Assembly (NCBI RefSeq): GCF_019800885.1
Contig: NZ_JAHVKE010000005.1
Span: 124,001-188,000, forward strand
Source of the DNA: Maritalea mobilis
GTDB taxonomy: Bacteria > Pseudomonadota > Alphaproteobacteria > Rhodobacterales > Rhodobacteraceae
Length of the DNA: 64,000 bases
Direction of reading: 5' to 3'
Shown here: piece by piece, positions 8,822 through 18,191 of the stretch
Layout: each line of letters starts with the position of its first letter
Position numbering within the stretch: the first letter of the stretch is position 1
Notes under the pieces: generated by a model
What the model saw: only the letters and a program-made list of their open reading frames with translations
The model's database searches: none
What the model was told of the DNA's origin: nothing
Translations under genes and position numbers: made by a program

Positions 8822-10144
8822 CTAGCCGTCGCTTTGCAGGCCCTCGGGGCGCCCGACCACCACGAAATGCAGGTCCTCGGGGCGCAGGATGCGCGCGGCC
8901 ACGCGGCGAAGATCCTCGATCGTGACGGCATTCACGCGGTCATTGCGCGTCGCGATGTAGTCCAGTGGCATGTCATCGGCCTGCATCGACGCAAGGATGC
9001 CGGCGATGCGGCCATTCCCATCGAACCGCAGCGGGTAGGCCCCGGTCAGGTAGCGCTGTGCGGCTGCGAGTTCTTCTTCGGTGATCGCGTTCTCGGCGAT
9101 GTCGGCCCATTGCGCACGGATCACCTCGATGGCGTCGGCGACGAGGTCGTTCGAGGACGAAAACTGGCCCACGACGCGTGGCCCGTAATCGGCAAGCGAA
9201 AGATAGGACGAGATGCCGTAGGTCAGCCCGCGCTCGACGCGCACTTCCTGCATCAGGCGCGAGCGGAAGCCACCGCCGCCCAGAACCTCGTTCAGCACGA
9301 ATGCCGGGAAGAAATCGGGGTCATCGCGGGCGATGCCCTCGTGGCCGAACACGGCGACCGATTGCGGCGAGGGGAAATCGATGACCGTTTCACCGCCCGA
9401 GAGGCCCCACTCGGCCTGTGTCGGCATCGGCGCACCCTCCGCCGGCAGGTCGCCGAGGATGCGGTCGATGAGAAGGCCAAGCTCCTCTGCCGTGATGTCG
9501 CCCGCCGCCCCGACCACCACGCGGTCGCGCGCCAGGGTCGCGTCATGGGCTGCGACGAGGTCATCGCGGGTCAGGGCCGAGACGCTTTCGACCGTCCCTT
9601 CGAGGGCGGAACCATATGGGTGGTCGCCATATCCAAGCGCATTGAAGGTGCTGGAGGCGATGTCATCGGGGTCGCGGCTATTACCTTCGATGATCGAGAT
9701 GACCTGACCGCGCACGCGCTCGATCGAGTCCTCGTCAAAGCGCGGCTCGACAAGGGCGGCGCGCAAGAGGTCGGCCGCCGCATCCCGGTTCTCGGTCAGC
9801 ATCTGGGCGCTAACCGTCACCGCATCACGATAGGCACCGAAGCTGAAACTGGCGGCCATCCCCTCGGCGGCCTGGGCGAAGGCGGTCGAATCCATGTCGC
9901 CCGCGCCTTCTTCAAGAAGGCCGGTCATCAGGTGGATCGCGCCGCGCTTGCCCTCGGCATCCAGCGAAGCGCCCCCGACGAACCAGATCTCGATAGCGAC
10001 GAACGGGTTGCTGTGATCCTCGACCAGCCAGGCGTCGATACCGCCGGGCGAGGTGATGTCCTGCACGTCGATCTCGGTCGCCGAAAGCGGGGTCGAGACG
10101 AGCAGGGTCAGGGCCGTGAACAGCCCGGTCAAACGGGGGATCAT
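8822..10144 (-). CDS. M16 family peptidase-like protein, zinc-site-less partner
   Basis: The 440-residue protein starts with a signal peptide (about residues 1-22). It has two M16 domains, with the substrate-binding arginine/tyrosine block RGLTYGISSY in the C-terminal half. The HxxEH zinc motif is absent: the corresponding segment reads IHLMTGLLEE (from residue 70). Paired M16 proteins typically form a complex of one zinc-bearing and one degenerate subunit, so this is probably the non-catalytic partner of the gene just upstream. The two overlap as ATGA at 10141-10144, which suggests coupled, equal synthesis. Periplasmic peptide degradation is inferred. Confidence 0.9.
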   Translation of the reverse strand: MIPRLTGLFTALTLLVSTPLSATEIDVQDITSPGGIDAWLVEDHSNPFVAIEIWFVGGASLDAEGKRGAIHLMTGLLEEGAGDMDSTAFAQAAEGMAASFSFGAYRDAVTVSAQMLTENRDAAADLLRAALVEPRFDEDSIERVRGQVISIIEGNSRDPDDIASSTFNALGYGDHPYGSALEGTVESVSALTRDDLVAAHDATLARDRVVVGAAGDITAEELGLLIDRILGDLPAEGAPMPTQAEWGLSGGETVIDFPSPQSVAVFGHEGIARDDPDFFPAFVLNEVLGGGGFRSRLMQEVRVERGLTYGISSYLSLADYGPRVVGQFSSSNDLVADAIEVIRAQWADIAENAITEEELAAAQRYLTGAYPLRFDGNGRIAGILASMQADDMPLDYIATRNDRVNAVTIEDLRRVAARILRPEDLHFVVVGRPEGLQSDG

Positions 10145-11493
10145 TGGGTCATCTCCTCGGTTGCGGGCTCTTCGGGTCGGGTCAGGTACCCGGTGACAGA
10201 GGTCGTTTCGGTGAACAGGCGCTGCGCGGCCGCCATCACGTCGTCGATGGTGGTTTCGGCCAGAACATCCGGCCACGCCTGCACGTCGGCGACGGTCAGG
10301 CCGCTGGTCAGGGCCGTCCCGTAGCGGCGGGCCAGACCTTGGGTGTCGTCGGCGGAATAGATGGCGTCCGCCTGGATCTGGAACTGGATACGGTCGAACT
10401 GGTCAGGGTCCACACCCTCTTCGAGGAAGGCGGCGATGGCCGCGTCGAGGTCGGCTTCGGCCTCTTCCAGCGACAGGCCGGGCAGCGGAACGTTGACCAC
10501 CGAAAAGGTCGAGGGGTCGAGGCTGGTCGCGTCGTAATAGGCCGAGGTGAAAATCGAGCGGGGGTTTTCAAGCTCCAGCCGTTGCGACAGTTCCGATGTG
10601 GTGCCGGACCCGCCGAGGATTGCCGCCAAGAGGGTCAGGGCCGCGGCCTCCTGCTGATCGCCGGGGCGTCGCACCGGCGCGAGGTAGTTGCGCGCGACAT
10701 AGGGGTTCGCGACGCGCTCGTCCGCAAGGACAAAGCGGCGGTCCGCGATGTGCGGCGGTTCGCTTGGGCGCGCGCGCTCGACGATCTCGGGGTTGGCGGG
10801 GATCGGGCCGTAATGTTCCTCGGCCAGTGCCAGCACCTCGTCGGGGGTGACGCCGCCTGCGACGACCAGGATGGCGTTGTTCGGCGCATAATGCGCGTCA
10901 TAGAAGGCGCGCGCGTCCCCGATATCCAGCTCTTCCATCTCGTGGCGCCAGCCGATGATCGGGACGCCGTAGGGGTGGTTCAGGAAAAGTGCCGCGCGCA
11001 TCTGTTCGTTGAACAGGCCGCCGGGGCTCGAGTCCGTGCGTTGCGCACGTTCTTCGAGGATCACGCTGCGTTCGGTCGTGATCTCGTCCTCGATGAACTG
11101 GAGGTCCACCATGCGGTCGGCTTCCATCTGCATCATCAGGCCGAGGCGGTCCGCGGCGACGCGCTGGAAATAGCCGGTGTAATCCCAACTGGTGAAGGCA
11201 TTGTCAGAGCCGCCGTTCTCTTCGACGATGCGGCTGAATTCGCCTGTTTCAAGCTCGTCGGTCGCCTTGAACATGAGGTGTTCGACGAAATGCGCGATCC
11301 CGGACACGCCGGGCGGTTCGTCTGCCGCCCCGACCCTGTACCAGACCATGTGCACCACGGCCGGGGAATTCGGGTCTTCGATCACCACGACATCCATGCC
11401 GTTTTCGAGCGTGAATTCGCTTACGGTTTCGTCCGCCAGCACGAGGGCGGGCGACAGGGCAAGACCGAGCCCGAGAATCAAGCGACGCAACAT
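10141..11493 (-). CDS. M16 family zinc peptidase (catalytic subunit)
   Basis: The 450-residue periplasmic metallopeptidase has a signal peptide (about 1-20). The inverted zinc motif is H68-F-V-E71-H72, with the distal ligand E148 in ILEERA, at the 76-residue spacing of pitrilysin/insulinase and processing peptidases. The ATG at 11493 is preferred because GGAGG stands 6 bases upstream; the in-frame ATGs at 11499, 11508 and 11517 sit on or upstream of that site. It is the first gene of a two-gene operon with the degenerate partner. The function is probably clearance of short peptides or membrane protein fragments. Confidence 0.92.
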   Translation of the reverse strand: MLRRLILGLGLALSPALVLADETVSEFTLENGMDVVVIEDPNSPAVVHMVWYRVGAADEPPGVSGIAHFVEHLMFKATDELETGEFSRIVEENGGSDNAFTSWDYTGYFQRVAADRLGLMMQMEADRMVDLQFIEDEITTERSVILEERAQRTDSSPGGLFNEQMRAALFLNHPYGVPIIGWRHEMEELDIGDARAFYDAHYAPNNAILVVAGGVTPDEVLALAEEHYGPIPANPEIVERARPSEPPHIADRRFVLADERVANPYVARNYLAPVRRPGDQQEAAALTLLAAILGGSGTTSELSQRLELENPRSIFTSAYYDATSLDPSTFSVVNVPLPGLSLEEAEADLDAAIAAFLEEGVDPDQFDRIQFQIQADAIYSADDTQGLARRYGTALTSGLTVADVQAWPDVLAETTIDDVMAAAQRLFTETTSVTGYLTRPEEPATEEMTQ

Positions 11494-11598
11494 GCGCATC
11501 CTCCGCATTGACCACATGACAGAATAAATATGGGGCTGCGGCCCGGCATCAACGGATGTTGACGCAAGCGTGACGCGATCGGGGCGTGACCCGTTGCG

Positions 11599-12105
11599 TC
11601 ACTGGGCTGGCGGAGCCGTGGGCGTGCGGACGCCCGCGCGTCGCAGACGTTCCAGCTCGGCATACTGGTCCAGCGACATGCTGCGATAGGCGCGGAAGTA
11701 CACTGTCGTGCCGAACATGCGTTCCAGCAACCGGCCATCATTGCGGCGGCGGAATTCCTCGTCTTCGGCGGCAAGGGTGGGCCGGATGTTGGGGCTGACA
11801 CCGAACCGGGTGGCGTGCTGGATCAGGCCAGCCGATCCGCGCGCGGCGCGCGTCGGGTTGCCGCCAAGGGCCGCGATTGCGTCCCCCTCGGGGTCGGGAT
11901 CGGCAAGGTTGCGCGCGCCCGGCGTCGGCGCGGGCAATTCGCGCAGGTTGTCGGGCATTTGCAGCGGTTCGTTCGGGACAACGGAAAACTCGTCTGGCCC
12001 GGCCTCACGGTTGGTCAGGTTCATGAGCGTCGGCGTCCCGCCGCTACAGGCCGCAAGGGCCAGCAAGGCGACACCGAGAATCGCAGATGTTGTCAGACGC
12101 GTCAT
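11599..12105 (-). CDS. DUF3035 family outer-membrane lipoprotein (BamF-like)
   Basis: This 168-residue lipoprotein has a lipobox (LALAAC, Cys about residue 20). The following proline-rich segment (PNEPLQMPDNLRELPAP) is the hallmark of DUF3035 proteins of Rhodobacterales and relatives. Some databases call this family BamF, a lipoprotein subunit of the alphaproteobacterial outer-membrane beta-barrel assembly complex. I rely on memory for that link. It sits between lspA, which processes such lipoproteins, and the M16 pair, all leftward. Leftward from lspA (stop at 12155) the gap is only about 50 bases, so co-transcription is likely. Confidence 0.8.
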   Translation of the reverse strand: MTRLTTSAILGVALLALAACSGGTPTLMNLTNREAGPDEFSVVPNEPLQMPDNLRELPAPTPGARNLADPDPEGDAIAALGGNPTRAARGSAGLIQHATRFGVSPNIRPTLAAEDEEFRRRNDGRLLERMFGTTVYFRAYRSMSLDQYAELERLRRAGVRTPTAPPAQ

Positions 12106-12154
12106 GCGGCCCTCCTTTACGCGGCCACGGGTCTAGCGCAAACGCAGTGATCCG

Positions 12155-12628
12155 TCACGGGGTCATCTTGGAGGTATCGGCAAAGATCAGCAAGCCGATG
12201 GCCCCGCCGACGATTCCGACATCCGCGATGTTGAAGGCAAAGGGGTTGTCGATCCCGCAGCAGGACATGTTGAGAAAGTCGATGACCGCCCCTTGCGTCA
12301 CCCGGTCGAGCGTGTTGGCCAGCGCACCGCCGATGACGGCCCCGGCAGACAGGAACGAGATTCGGCGGTGCATGCCGTTCTTGGCCCACCACAAGAGCCA
12401 GGCCGAGATCACGAGGGCGATTCCGATCAGCAGGTAGCGCGTGGTCTCGGGCCCGCCTGCAAACAGGCCGAAATTGATGCCCGTGTTGTAGCCGAGATGG
12501 AACACGAGATAGGGCGGAAACACCTCGATCACGCCCTGCTCGACCAGACCGGCCCAATGCAGGACGAGATACTTGCTGATCTGGTCGAGGGCGAACCAGA
12601 CGATGGCCGAGATGTAGAGTAGCCGCAT
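12155..12628 (-). CDS. lspA: Lipoprotein signal peptidase (signal peptidase II)
   Basis: The 157-residue protein has four predicted membrane helices. The aspartyl dyad is D117 (GAVIDFLN) and D136 (FNIADVGI), with the upstream [10 protein letters not shown] segment also typical. LspA cleaves the signal peptide of prolipoproteins after lipid attachment in the inner membrane. AGGT lies 8 bases before the ATG. It follows purH by 24 bases in the same leftward run and precedes a lipoprotein gene. Confidence 0.95.
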   Translation of the reverse strand: MRLLYISAIVWFALDQISKYLVLHWAGLVEQGVIEVFPPYLVFHLGYNTGINFGLFAGGPETTRYLLIGIALVISAWLLWWAKNGMHRRISFLSAGAVIGGALANTLDRVTQGAVIDFLNMSCCGIDNPFAFNIADVGIVGGAIGLLIFADTSKMTP

Positions 12629-12652
12629 CGCTTTACCTGTCGCTTGCTCCGG

Positions 12653-14239
12653 TCAGTGGCGGAAGTGGCGCATGCCGGTGAAGAGCATGGCAAGGCCGGC
12701 CTCGTCGGCGGCCTCGATCACCTCGGCGTCGCGCATCGATCCGCCGGGCTGGATCACAGCCGTCGCGCCCGCCGCCGCAGCGGCCAGCAGACCGTCAGGG
12801 AAGGGGAAGAACGCGTCCGAAGCCACGACCGACCCCTTGGCGAGGCTTTCGGGCAGGCCGCAGTCGCGGGCCATGCGCTCGGCCTTCAACGCCGCGATGG
12901 TCGAGCTGTCCACCCGGCTCATCTGGCCCGCCCCGATGCCGACCGTTGCCCCGTCGCGGACATAGACGATGGCGTTGGATTTGACGTGCTTGGCGACCGA
13001 CCAGGCAAAGACCATGTCGGACATCTCTGCCGCCGACGGGCGCCGCTTGGTCACAGGCTTGAGGTCTTCCTCGTCGATGCGGCCGGTGTCCTTGTCCTGC
13101 ACAAGCAGACCGCCCGACACCTGCCGAACGGTCAGGGGCGTGTGGCCGGGGTTCGGCAGCCCGCCGGTCGTCAGCAGCCGCAGGTTCTTCTTTGCGGCGA
13201 AAACGGCCTTGGCCTCGTCGGTCGCTTCGGGGGCGATGACGACCTCGGTGAAGATCTCGACGATTTTCTCGGCGGTCGCGGCATCCAGCGTCTGGTTCAG
13301 CGCGACGATCCCGCCGAAGGCACTGGTGCGGTCACAGTCGAAGGCGCGCATATAGGCCTCGGTCAGCGTCTTGCCGCGCGCGACGCCGCAAGGGTTGGCG
13401 TGCTTGATGATCGCGCAGACCGGGCCATCCTCGGGGTTGAACTCGGCCACCAGTTCAAAGGCCGCGTCGGTGTCGTTGATGTTGTTGTACGACAGCTCCT
13501 TGCCCTGGTGCTGCACGGCGGTGGCGACACCGGGGCGCGAGGCATCCTCGACATAGAACGCCGCCTTCTGGTGCGGGTTCTCGCCATAGCGCAGGGTCGA
13601 AGACAGCGTGCCCGCAAAGGCGCGACGACGCGGCGCGAATTCGTTGGTGGCCCCGGCCATCCAGTTGGACACGGCGGCGTCATAGGCGGCGGTCCGGGCA
13701 TAGGCCGTCTGGGCGAGGCGTTGACGCAGCGCATAGCCGAGCGCGCCGTCGTTTTCCCCCATCTCCGACAGGATCGCGGCGTAGTCCTCGGTATCGACGA
13801 CAACGGCGACATGGGCGTGGTTCTTGGCCGCGGCGCGGATCATGGCAGGGCCGCCGATATCGATATTCTCGATGCAGGTGTCGTAGTCGGCGCCCTTCGC
13901 GACCGTTTCCTCGAACGGGTAGAGGTTCACGACCAGCATATCGATGCCGCCGATCCCGTGTTCTTCCATCGCGGCGACGTGCTCGGGGTTGTCGCGCAGT
14001 GCCAGAAGGCCGCCATGCACCTTGGGATGCAGCGTCTTGACCCGGCCATCCATCATCTCGGGGAAGCCGGTGACCTCGGCCACGTCGATCACGGTCAACC
14101 CGGCGTCACGCAGGGTGCGGGCCGTGCCACCCGTCGACAAAAGCTCCACCCCGCGACCGGCCAGCGCGGTGGCGAAGTCGACCAGGCCGGTCTTGTCGGA
14201 AACGGAAAGGAGGGCGCGGCGCACGGGCACGAGTGTCAT
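12653..14239 (-). CDS. purH: Bifunctional AICAR formyltransferase / IMP cyclohydrolase
   Basis: The 528-residue PurH catalyses the last two steps of IMP synthesis. The N-terminal MGS-like cyclohydrolase domain begins [17 protein letters not shown] and contains the [13 protein letters not shown] loop. The C-terminal transformylase carries [14 protein letters not shown] and the KHANPCGVA block. The ATG at 14239 has AAGGA 10 bases upstream; a TTG directly before it at 14242 would also fit the site. Cytoplasmic. It lies in a leftward run between the heparinase-like gene and lspA. Confidence 0.96.
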   Translation of the reverse strand: MTLVPVRRALLSVSDKTGLVDFATALAGRGVELLSTGGTARTLRDAGLTVIDVAEVTGFPEMMDGRVKTLHPKVHGGLLALRDNPEHVAAMEEHGIGGIDMLVVNLYPFEETVAKGADYDTCIENIDIGGPAMIRAAAKNHAHVAVVVDTEDYAAILSEMGENDGALGYALRQRLAQTAYARTAAYDAAVSNWMAGATNEFAPRRRAFAGTLSSTLRYGENPHQKAAFYVEDASRPGVATAVQHQGKELSYNNINDTDAAFELVAEFNPEDGPVCAIIKHANPCGVARGKTLTEAYMRAFDCDRTSAFGGIVALNQTLDAATAEKIVEIFTEVVIAPEATDEAKAVFAAKKNLRLLTTGGLPNPGHTPLTVRQVSGGLLVQDKDTGRIDEEDLKPVTKRRPSAAEMSDMVFAWSVAKHVKSNAIVYVRDGATVGIGAGQMSRVDSSTIAALKAERMARDCGLPESLAKGSVVASDAFFPFPDGLLAAAAAGATAVIQPGGSMRDAEVIEAADEAGLAMLFTGMRHFRH

Positions 14240-14277
14240 CAAAGGGGTTCCTTAAGCTTGGTCGCGGCTTTGTCGCC

Positions 14278-16044
14278 TCAGGCGCGGGAAAAGCCAACCG
14301 GCGCGGGCAGGAAGGCGGTGGGGCGCGCAAGGCTCCAACTGATGGCGTTGCCATAGCCTTTCATGCGGGCGGTGAGAACGATTTGTTTTGTCGCGCGCGG
14401 CTTCAGGCGGGCGCTGTCGAGGTAAACCGAGGGCTGCAGGCTGAGTTCGGCGGAACTGGTGTGACGGAAAACCCATGTCTCGCCCGAGGCCAGTGTCAGC
14501 GACACGGCGGTGCCGCCAAGGTCCATCTCGGCCTCGACATCGGGGTGAAGGTGGAAGCGGAGGGTATACTTGAGACCAAGGCCGCGCGGCAGGCGCCTAT
14601 AGACCCGGTCGAGGCGCAACCGATCCGCGCTGGTCATCGCGGCCAGCGCATCTTCGCCCCGCAGGAGCGAACCGTTGTCTTCCAGCGTGAGGCTGCGCAG
14701 ATGGATCAGCCCGTGTGTCTTGCGCCAGCCGTCATGCGACAGGGCAATGCCCGCGGCGCTTTTCATCGAAGATTCCTGCACCGCCACGTCGCTTGGACCA
14801 TCGGCGAAAGGCTGCTTCTCGGGGGCGATGCCCGATGCCTTCGGGGCCAGTCGCGAGGACGAGTACCCTTCGAGGCAAAGTGTCGAATGGCTGACCGTGG
14901 CACGCCCCGCGCGTCGCCAGTCGGCACTGAACCGAGCGCCCGATCCACAACTGACGATCAGCGGCTCGGACCCGCTGGTCAGCTCGAAAGCCAGCGTACT
15001 GGCATGGGCATTGGCGCTGCGCGGCCCCTGCATCGGCAAGGCCGCGTCGATGATAACGGAGACGTTGTCGGTCGCCAGCCGGGCAAAGCCCATGGCTAGC
15101 CCCCTGGTGTTGGACGGGCGCACGCGGCTTTGCACGAGCGCGCTGACCAGCCGCCCCGGTGCGCCGCGCCCGCCACCATGGGCGCGCACGAGGCCGCCAT
15201 CGACATGGCGCAGGCTGCGCAGCGTCGGGGCAATCCGGGCGATGGCCGTGTTCACCGCCGGGTCCGGCTCCTTCCCGGTATCTGACAGGATCTGCATCAC
15301 CCAGGTGAGCAGGATGAACACCTCTAGCAATTCTTCCGGGTTTCGCGTGACGATGCCGCCGGATGCGTCGATTTCCTGCGCGCATTCCTGCGCCAGCGCG
15401 CGCAGTGCGGGGTCGAGTTCGGGTTCCATCCCGATCAGCGTGCAGGCCGAATAGATCAGCCCGGTCAGCGCCTCGAACCGCGGCAGGCCCGGAGAGGCCT
15501 TGCGCCAGCGCCGTTCAAGGAACCGGGCTTGCCTTCCGAGGGTCGTGATGAACCGGCGGGTATCTGCCGATTCCATGCCGTTCATCAGGAAAAGGGCGTG
15601 GCTGATCCACCGAATCTGGCGCCGTCCGGTCAGATCGGGGGTCCAGCCCGGACCCGCGCCGCGCCCATAGCGCCGCATCCAGTCGATAAGCCAGCTTTGA
15701 GCGGTGGCACGGCCATCGTCATTCGGGATCGCGGCGAGATCGTCCAGCCAGTCGAACCCGTGCAGCGACTCCTCGAATAGGTCGTTGGGGGGCGCGATAT
15801 CCCACGGGCTTTGCCCGGGCGCTTCGATCAGGGCGCCCCCCATGCGGTAATTTCCCGCCATCAACTGGCGTCCGCGGGCCGCCGAGCCGGGAAAGCGGGG
15901 CTCTGGCCGCCAGTAAAAGCCGCGCACGCGACCGCTGAACCCGGCGCTCAGCGCGGCAAGCCGATTGGCCACGCGGCCGCCGGTGCCGGGCCGTGGGCGG
16001 GGCGCCGCAGACGGTGAAGGATCGCTGAGATGCGTGTCGGACAT
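14278..16044 (-). CDS. Heparinase II/III family protein
   Basis: The 588-residue protein has an alpha-helical N-terminal half (about 100-320) and a C-terminal beta-sandwich domain (about 360-585), as in heparinase II/III polysaccharide lyases. The start of the sandwich, SANAHASTLAFELTSG, resembles the family core. The first 40 residues are proline/arginine-rich, and no signal peptide is seen. Genes of this type next to rsmB and purH are, to my recollection, conserved in Rhodobacterales; the substrate is unknown, possibly an envelope polysaccharide. The ATG at 16044 lacks a strong ribosome site. The reading frame stays open upstream into rsmB, but without family similarity. Confidence 0.85.
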   Translation of the reverse strand: MSDTHLSDPSPSAAPRPRPGTGGRVANRLAALSAGFSGRVRGFYWRPEPRFPGSAARGRQLMAGNYRMGGALIEAPGQSPWDIAPPNDLFEESLHGFDWLDDLAAIPNDDGRATAQSWLIDWMRRYGRGAGPGWTPDLTGRRQIRWISHALFLMNGMESADTRRFITTLGRQARFLERRWRKASPGLPRFEALTGLIYSACTLIGMEPELDPALRALAQECAQEIDASGGIVTRNPEELLEVFILLTWVMQILSDTGKEPDPAVNTAIARIAPTLRSLRHVDGGLVRAHGGGRGAPGRLVSALVQSRVRPSNTRGLAMGFARLATDNVSVIIDAALPMQGPRSANAHASTLAFELTSGSEPLIVSCGSGARFSADWRRAGRATVSHSTLCLEGYSSSRLAPKASGIAPEKQPFADGPSDVAVQESSMKSAAGIALSHDGWRKTHGLIHLRSLTLEDNGSLLRGEDALAAMTSADRLRLDRVYRRLPRGLGLKYTLRFHLHPDVEAEMDLGGTAVSLTLASGETWVFRHTSSAELSLQPSVYLDSARLKPRATKQIVLTARMKGYGNAISWSLARPTAFLPAPVGFSRA

Positions 16045-16106
16045 GTGGCCCGGTTTCTGCTCGGGATTATGATTGGCGCCAAGACTACCGTGCCCCCGCG
16101 TGGGAG

Positions 16107-17477
16107 TCACGCAGCAGCCGCGTCCTTCACGAGGCAGGCCATGTAGAACCCGTCGATCCCGCCGCGGTCCGGCCAGAAATCGGGCCGCAAGCGCAAGCCG
16201 CCTTCGGCGCTGGCCCACTTCGGATCGCCGCCAAGCGTGGCGGGGTCGGCGGGCAGGACGGACAGGCCGGGGTGGCGCTTGACCGCTGCGGTGACCTGAT
16301 GCTCGCCCTCGACCGGCAGCAGGGAGCAGGTGCAATAGACCAGCCTGCCGCCCGGTTTCAGAAGGGTCAGCGCGTGGTCGATCATCCGCATCTGAAGGCG
16401 CGTCAACTCTTCGACCTCGTGCCATTTCTTGACGAAGGGCAGGTCGGGATGGCGGCGGATCGTGCCGCTGGCGGTGCAGGGCGCGTCCAGCAGGATGCAG
16501 TCATAGGGCCCGCCTGCATGGTCGAAGGCATCGCCGACGACGATTTCAGCGCCGAGGCCGGTCCGCAGGAGGTTCTGGCGCAACTTGTCGAGGCGGGTAT
16601 CGGACAGGTCCAGCGCCGTGACCTGCGCCCCGGCGGCGGCCAGTTGCAGGGTCTTGCCGCCCGGAGCTGCGCAAAGGTCGAGGACGCTTTTCCCCGATAC
16701 GTCGCCCAGCAGGCGCACAGGCAGGGCGGCGGCGGCATCCTGCACCCACCAGTCGCCCTCGGCGTAGCCGGGCAGGGCGCTGATCTGGCCAGGCTCGACC
16801 ATCCGCAGGCTGCCGGTCGGCACGCGCTCGGCTCCCGGCAGGTCGGTATCGGTATGCTTGGGCGTGATGTCGACTGGCGCCCCCTTTTCATGCGCGGCTT
16901 CGATCGCGCGAAGCACCTCGGCCCCCCAGCGTTTCTTGACGGGGCCACCGATCCACCCGGGAAGGCGTTGCGGTGTATGATCCTGCCACATCTCCGCGCC
17001 GGCCTCGGCAATGCGGCGCAGGACAGCGTTGACCAATCCCGCCGCGCGTTCGGTGCGTCGGCTTCCGCGCGCGATGGTGACCATCGCGTTGACCGTGCCG
17101 TGGGCTTCTTCCTGCGCGATCAGCAACTCCGCCGCCCCAAGGCGCAGAAGGGCAAGGGTGGCCGGTTGCGGCTTGCGCTCGACGAATTGCGCGATCACCG
17201 CGTCCAGCGGTTCGACATGGCGCAAGACCATCATCACAAGGCGCATTGCGCGCGCGGCCTCGGGCGGGGCAAGACCGGCGGCTTGCGGCAGGTGGGCCAG
17301 CATCCGTTTCTGGCGCAGCACCTGGTCGAGGGCCGAAAGCGCCGCTTGCCGCGCGACCAGACTGCGGTCCGGCGATTGCGGTGCGCGTCCGGCCATGCGA
17401 CGCCCTGAGGGGCGGCGTTTACCTCGCCCGCCGGTTTGCGTGTTGCCGCTGCCCTTGCCGCGCCCTTCGGTCGCCAT
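16107..17477 (-). CDS. rsmB: 16S rRNA (cytosine-C5)-methyltransferase, RsmB/NOP2 family
   Basis: The 456-residue enzyme has an N-terminal NusB-like RNA-binding domain (about 35-165), then a Rossmann SAM-methyltransferase. The SAM loop is VLDLCAAPGGKT. The two catalytic cysteines lie in DAPCTASGTIRRHPD and YCTCSLLPVEGE. By family it methylates C967 of 16S rRNA. The extra basic N-terminus (first 35 residues, rich in Gly/Arg/Lys) is common in this order. It is the first gene of the leftward rsmB/heparinase-like/purH/lspA run, facing away from the DUF1674 gene. Confidence 0.93.
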   Translation of the reverse strand: MATEGRGKGSGNTQTGGRGKRRPSGRRMAGRAPQSPDRSLVARQAALSALDQVLRQKRMLAHLPQAAGLAPPEAARAMRLVMMVLRHVEPLDAVIAQFVERKPQPATLALLRLGAAELLIAQEEAHGTVNAMVTIARGSRRTERAAGLVNAVLRRIAEAGAEMWQDHTPQRLPGWIGGPVKKRWGAEVLRAIEAAHEKGAPVDITPKHTDTDLPGAERVPTGSLRMVEPGQISALPGYAEGDWWVQDAAAALPVRLLGDVSGKSVLDLCAAPGGKTLQLAAAGAQVTALDLSDTRLDKLRQNLLRTGLGAEIVVGDAFDHAGGPYDCILLDAPCTASGTIRRHPDLPFVKKWHEVEELTRLQMRMIDHALTLLKPGGRLVYCTCSLLPVEGEHQVTAAVKRHPGLSVLPADPATLGGDPKWASAEGGLRLRPDFWPDRGGIDGFYMACLVKDAAAA

Positions 17478-17554
17478 GCTTGCCCAAGTCCTTGTCTGAA
17501 AACCCCAGCGGCGTATATCAGGGCCAGCTTGCGCACAAGCCGGAGACGACTTTC

Positions 17555-17740
17555 ATGGCCGACACCACCGATACCCCGCAGGATCTGCCGCCCGCTGCAC
17601 AGCGCGCGCTGGCCGAAGCCGAGGAGCGCCGCAAGAAGGCCAAGGAATTGGACCTGCCCGTCGAACTTGGCGGCCGCGACGGGCCCGAGCCGGTGCGCTA
17701 CGGCGATTGGGAAAAGAAGGGCATCGCCATCGATTTCTGA
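17555..17740 (+). CDS. DUF1674 protein (SDHAF4-like)
   Basis: A 61-residue cytoplasmic protein. Its C-terminal block GPEPVRYGDWEKKGIAIDF is the DUF1674 signature shared with the mitochondrial succinate dehydrogenase assembly factor SDHAF4/Sdh8. In mitochondria that factor binds the flavinated SdhA subunit; a like role here is inference. GGAG stands 9 bases before the ATG. It ends 7 bases before the stop of the convergent secreted protein gene. Confidence 0.88.
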   Translation: MADTTDTPQDLPPAAQRALAEAEERRKKAKELDLPVELGGRDGPEPVRYGDWEKKGIAIDF

Positions 17741-17747
17741 CGTCTGC

Positions 17748-18128
17748 TCAGCGCAGGGTCAGATCGGCGAATTCACCTGCGCCCTGGTCCGACGTGAAGC
17801 GCAGGGTTTCACCCGACACTTCGACCACCTGGCAATTGAAGCCCAGATCCTCGGACCCGAAGTAGAGGTCGCGGCAGAAATAGCCTTCGTTCCAGTTCCA
17901 CGCCCCCGTCACCCGCGTGCCGAACGCGCGGCCGACGATCTGACCGTCCGGCGTCACCGTCAAGCGGATGCCAAAGCGGCTAAGTTCACGTCCTTCGACA
18001 AGGCGCACGAAACTGTCCCGCGTGGTGAGCGTCGAGAATTCCTCGGCCATCGCCGTGTTGGCGGTGCCTGTCATGCCCAGCAGCACTCCGGCGCAAAAGG
18101 CGGCCGGACCCGTCAAATGGCGCAGCAT
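17748..18128 (-). CDS. Small secreted protein of unknown function next to dapB
   Basis: The 126-residue protein has a signal peptide (cleavage near TAMA-E, about residue 28) and a small beta-rich domain with the block GYFCRDLYFGSEDLGFNCQ holding two cysteines that could pair. Homologues in Rhodobacterales are, I recall, often labelled dihydrodipicolinate reductase. Nothing here resembles that enzyme: there is no Rossmann motif, and the true dapB is the neighbour. GGGAG lies 9 bases before the ATG. It follows dapB by 63 bases. Function unknown; periplasmic. Confidence 0.82.
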   Translation of the reverse strand: MLRHLTGPAAFCAGVLLGMTGTANTAMAEEFSTLTTRDSFVRLVEGRELSRFGIRLTVTPDGQIVGRAFGTRVTGAWNWNEGYFCRDLYFGSEDLGFNCQVVEVSGETLRFTSDQGAGEFADLTLR

Positions 18129-18191
18129 GGTCCATTCTCCCTGTTCGGTTGTCGCGTTCCGAAGCGGGAGATAGCGGGTGGACGCAGGCGA

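Noticed and set aside
6950..10324. Very long rightward open frame (over 1100 codons) opposite mutL and the M16 gene
   Set aside because: It is the antisense shadow of well-matched genes in high-GC DNA; its translation has no family motif and low-complexity charged composition.
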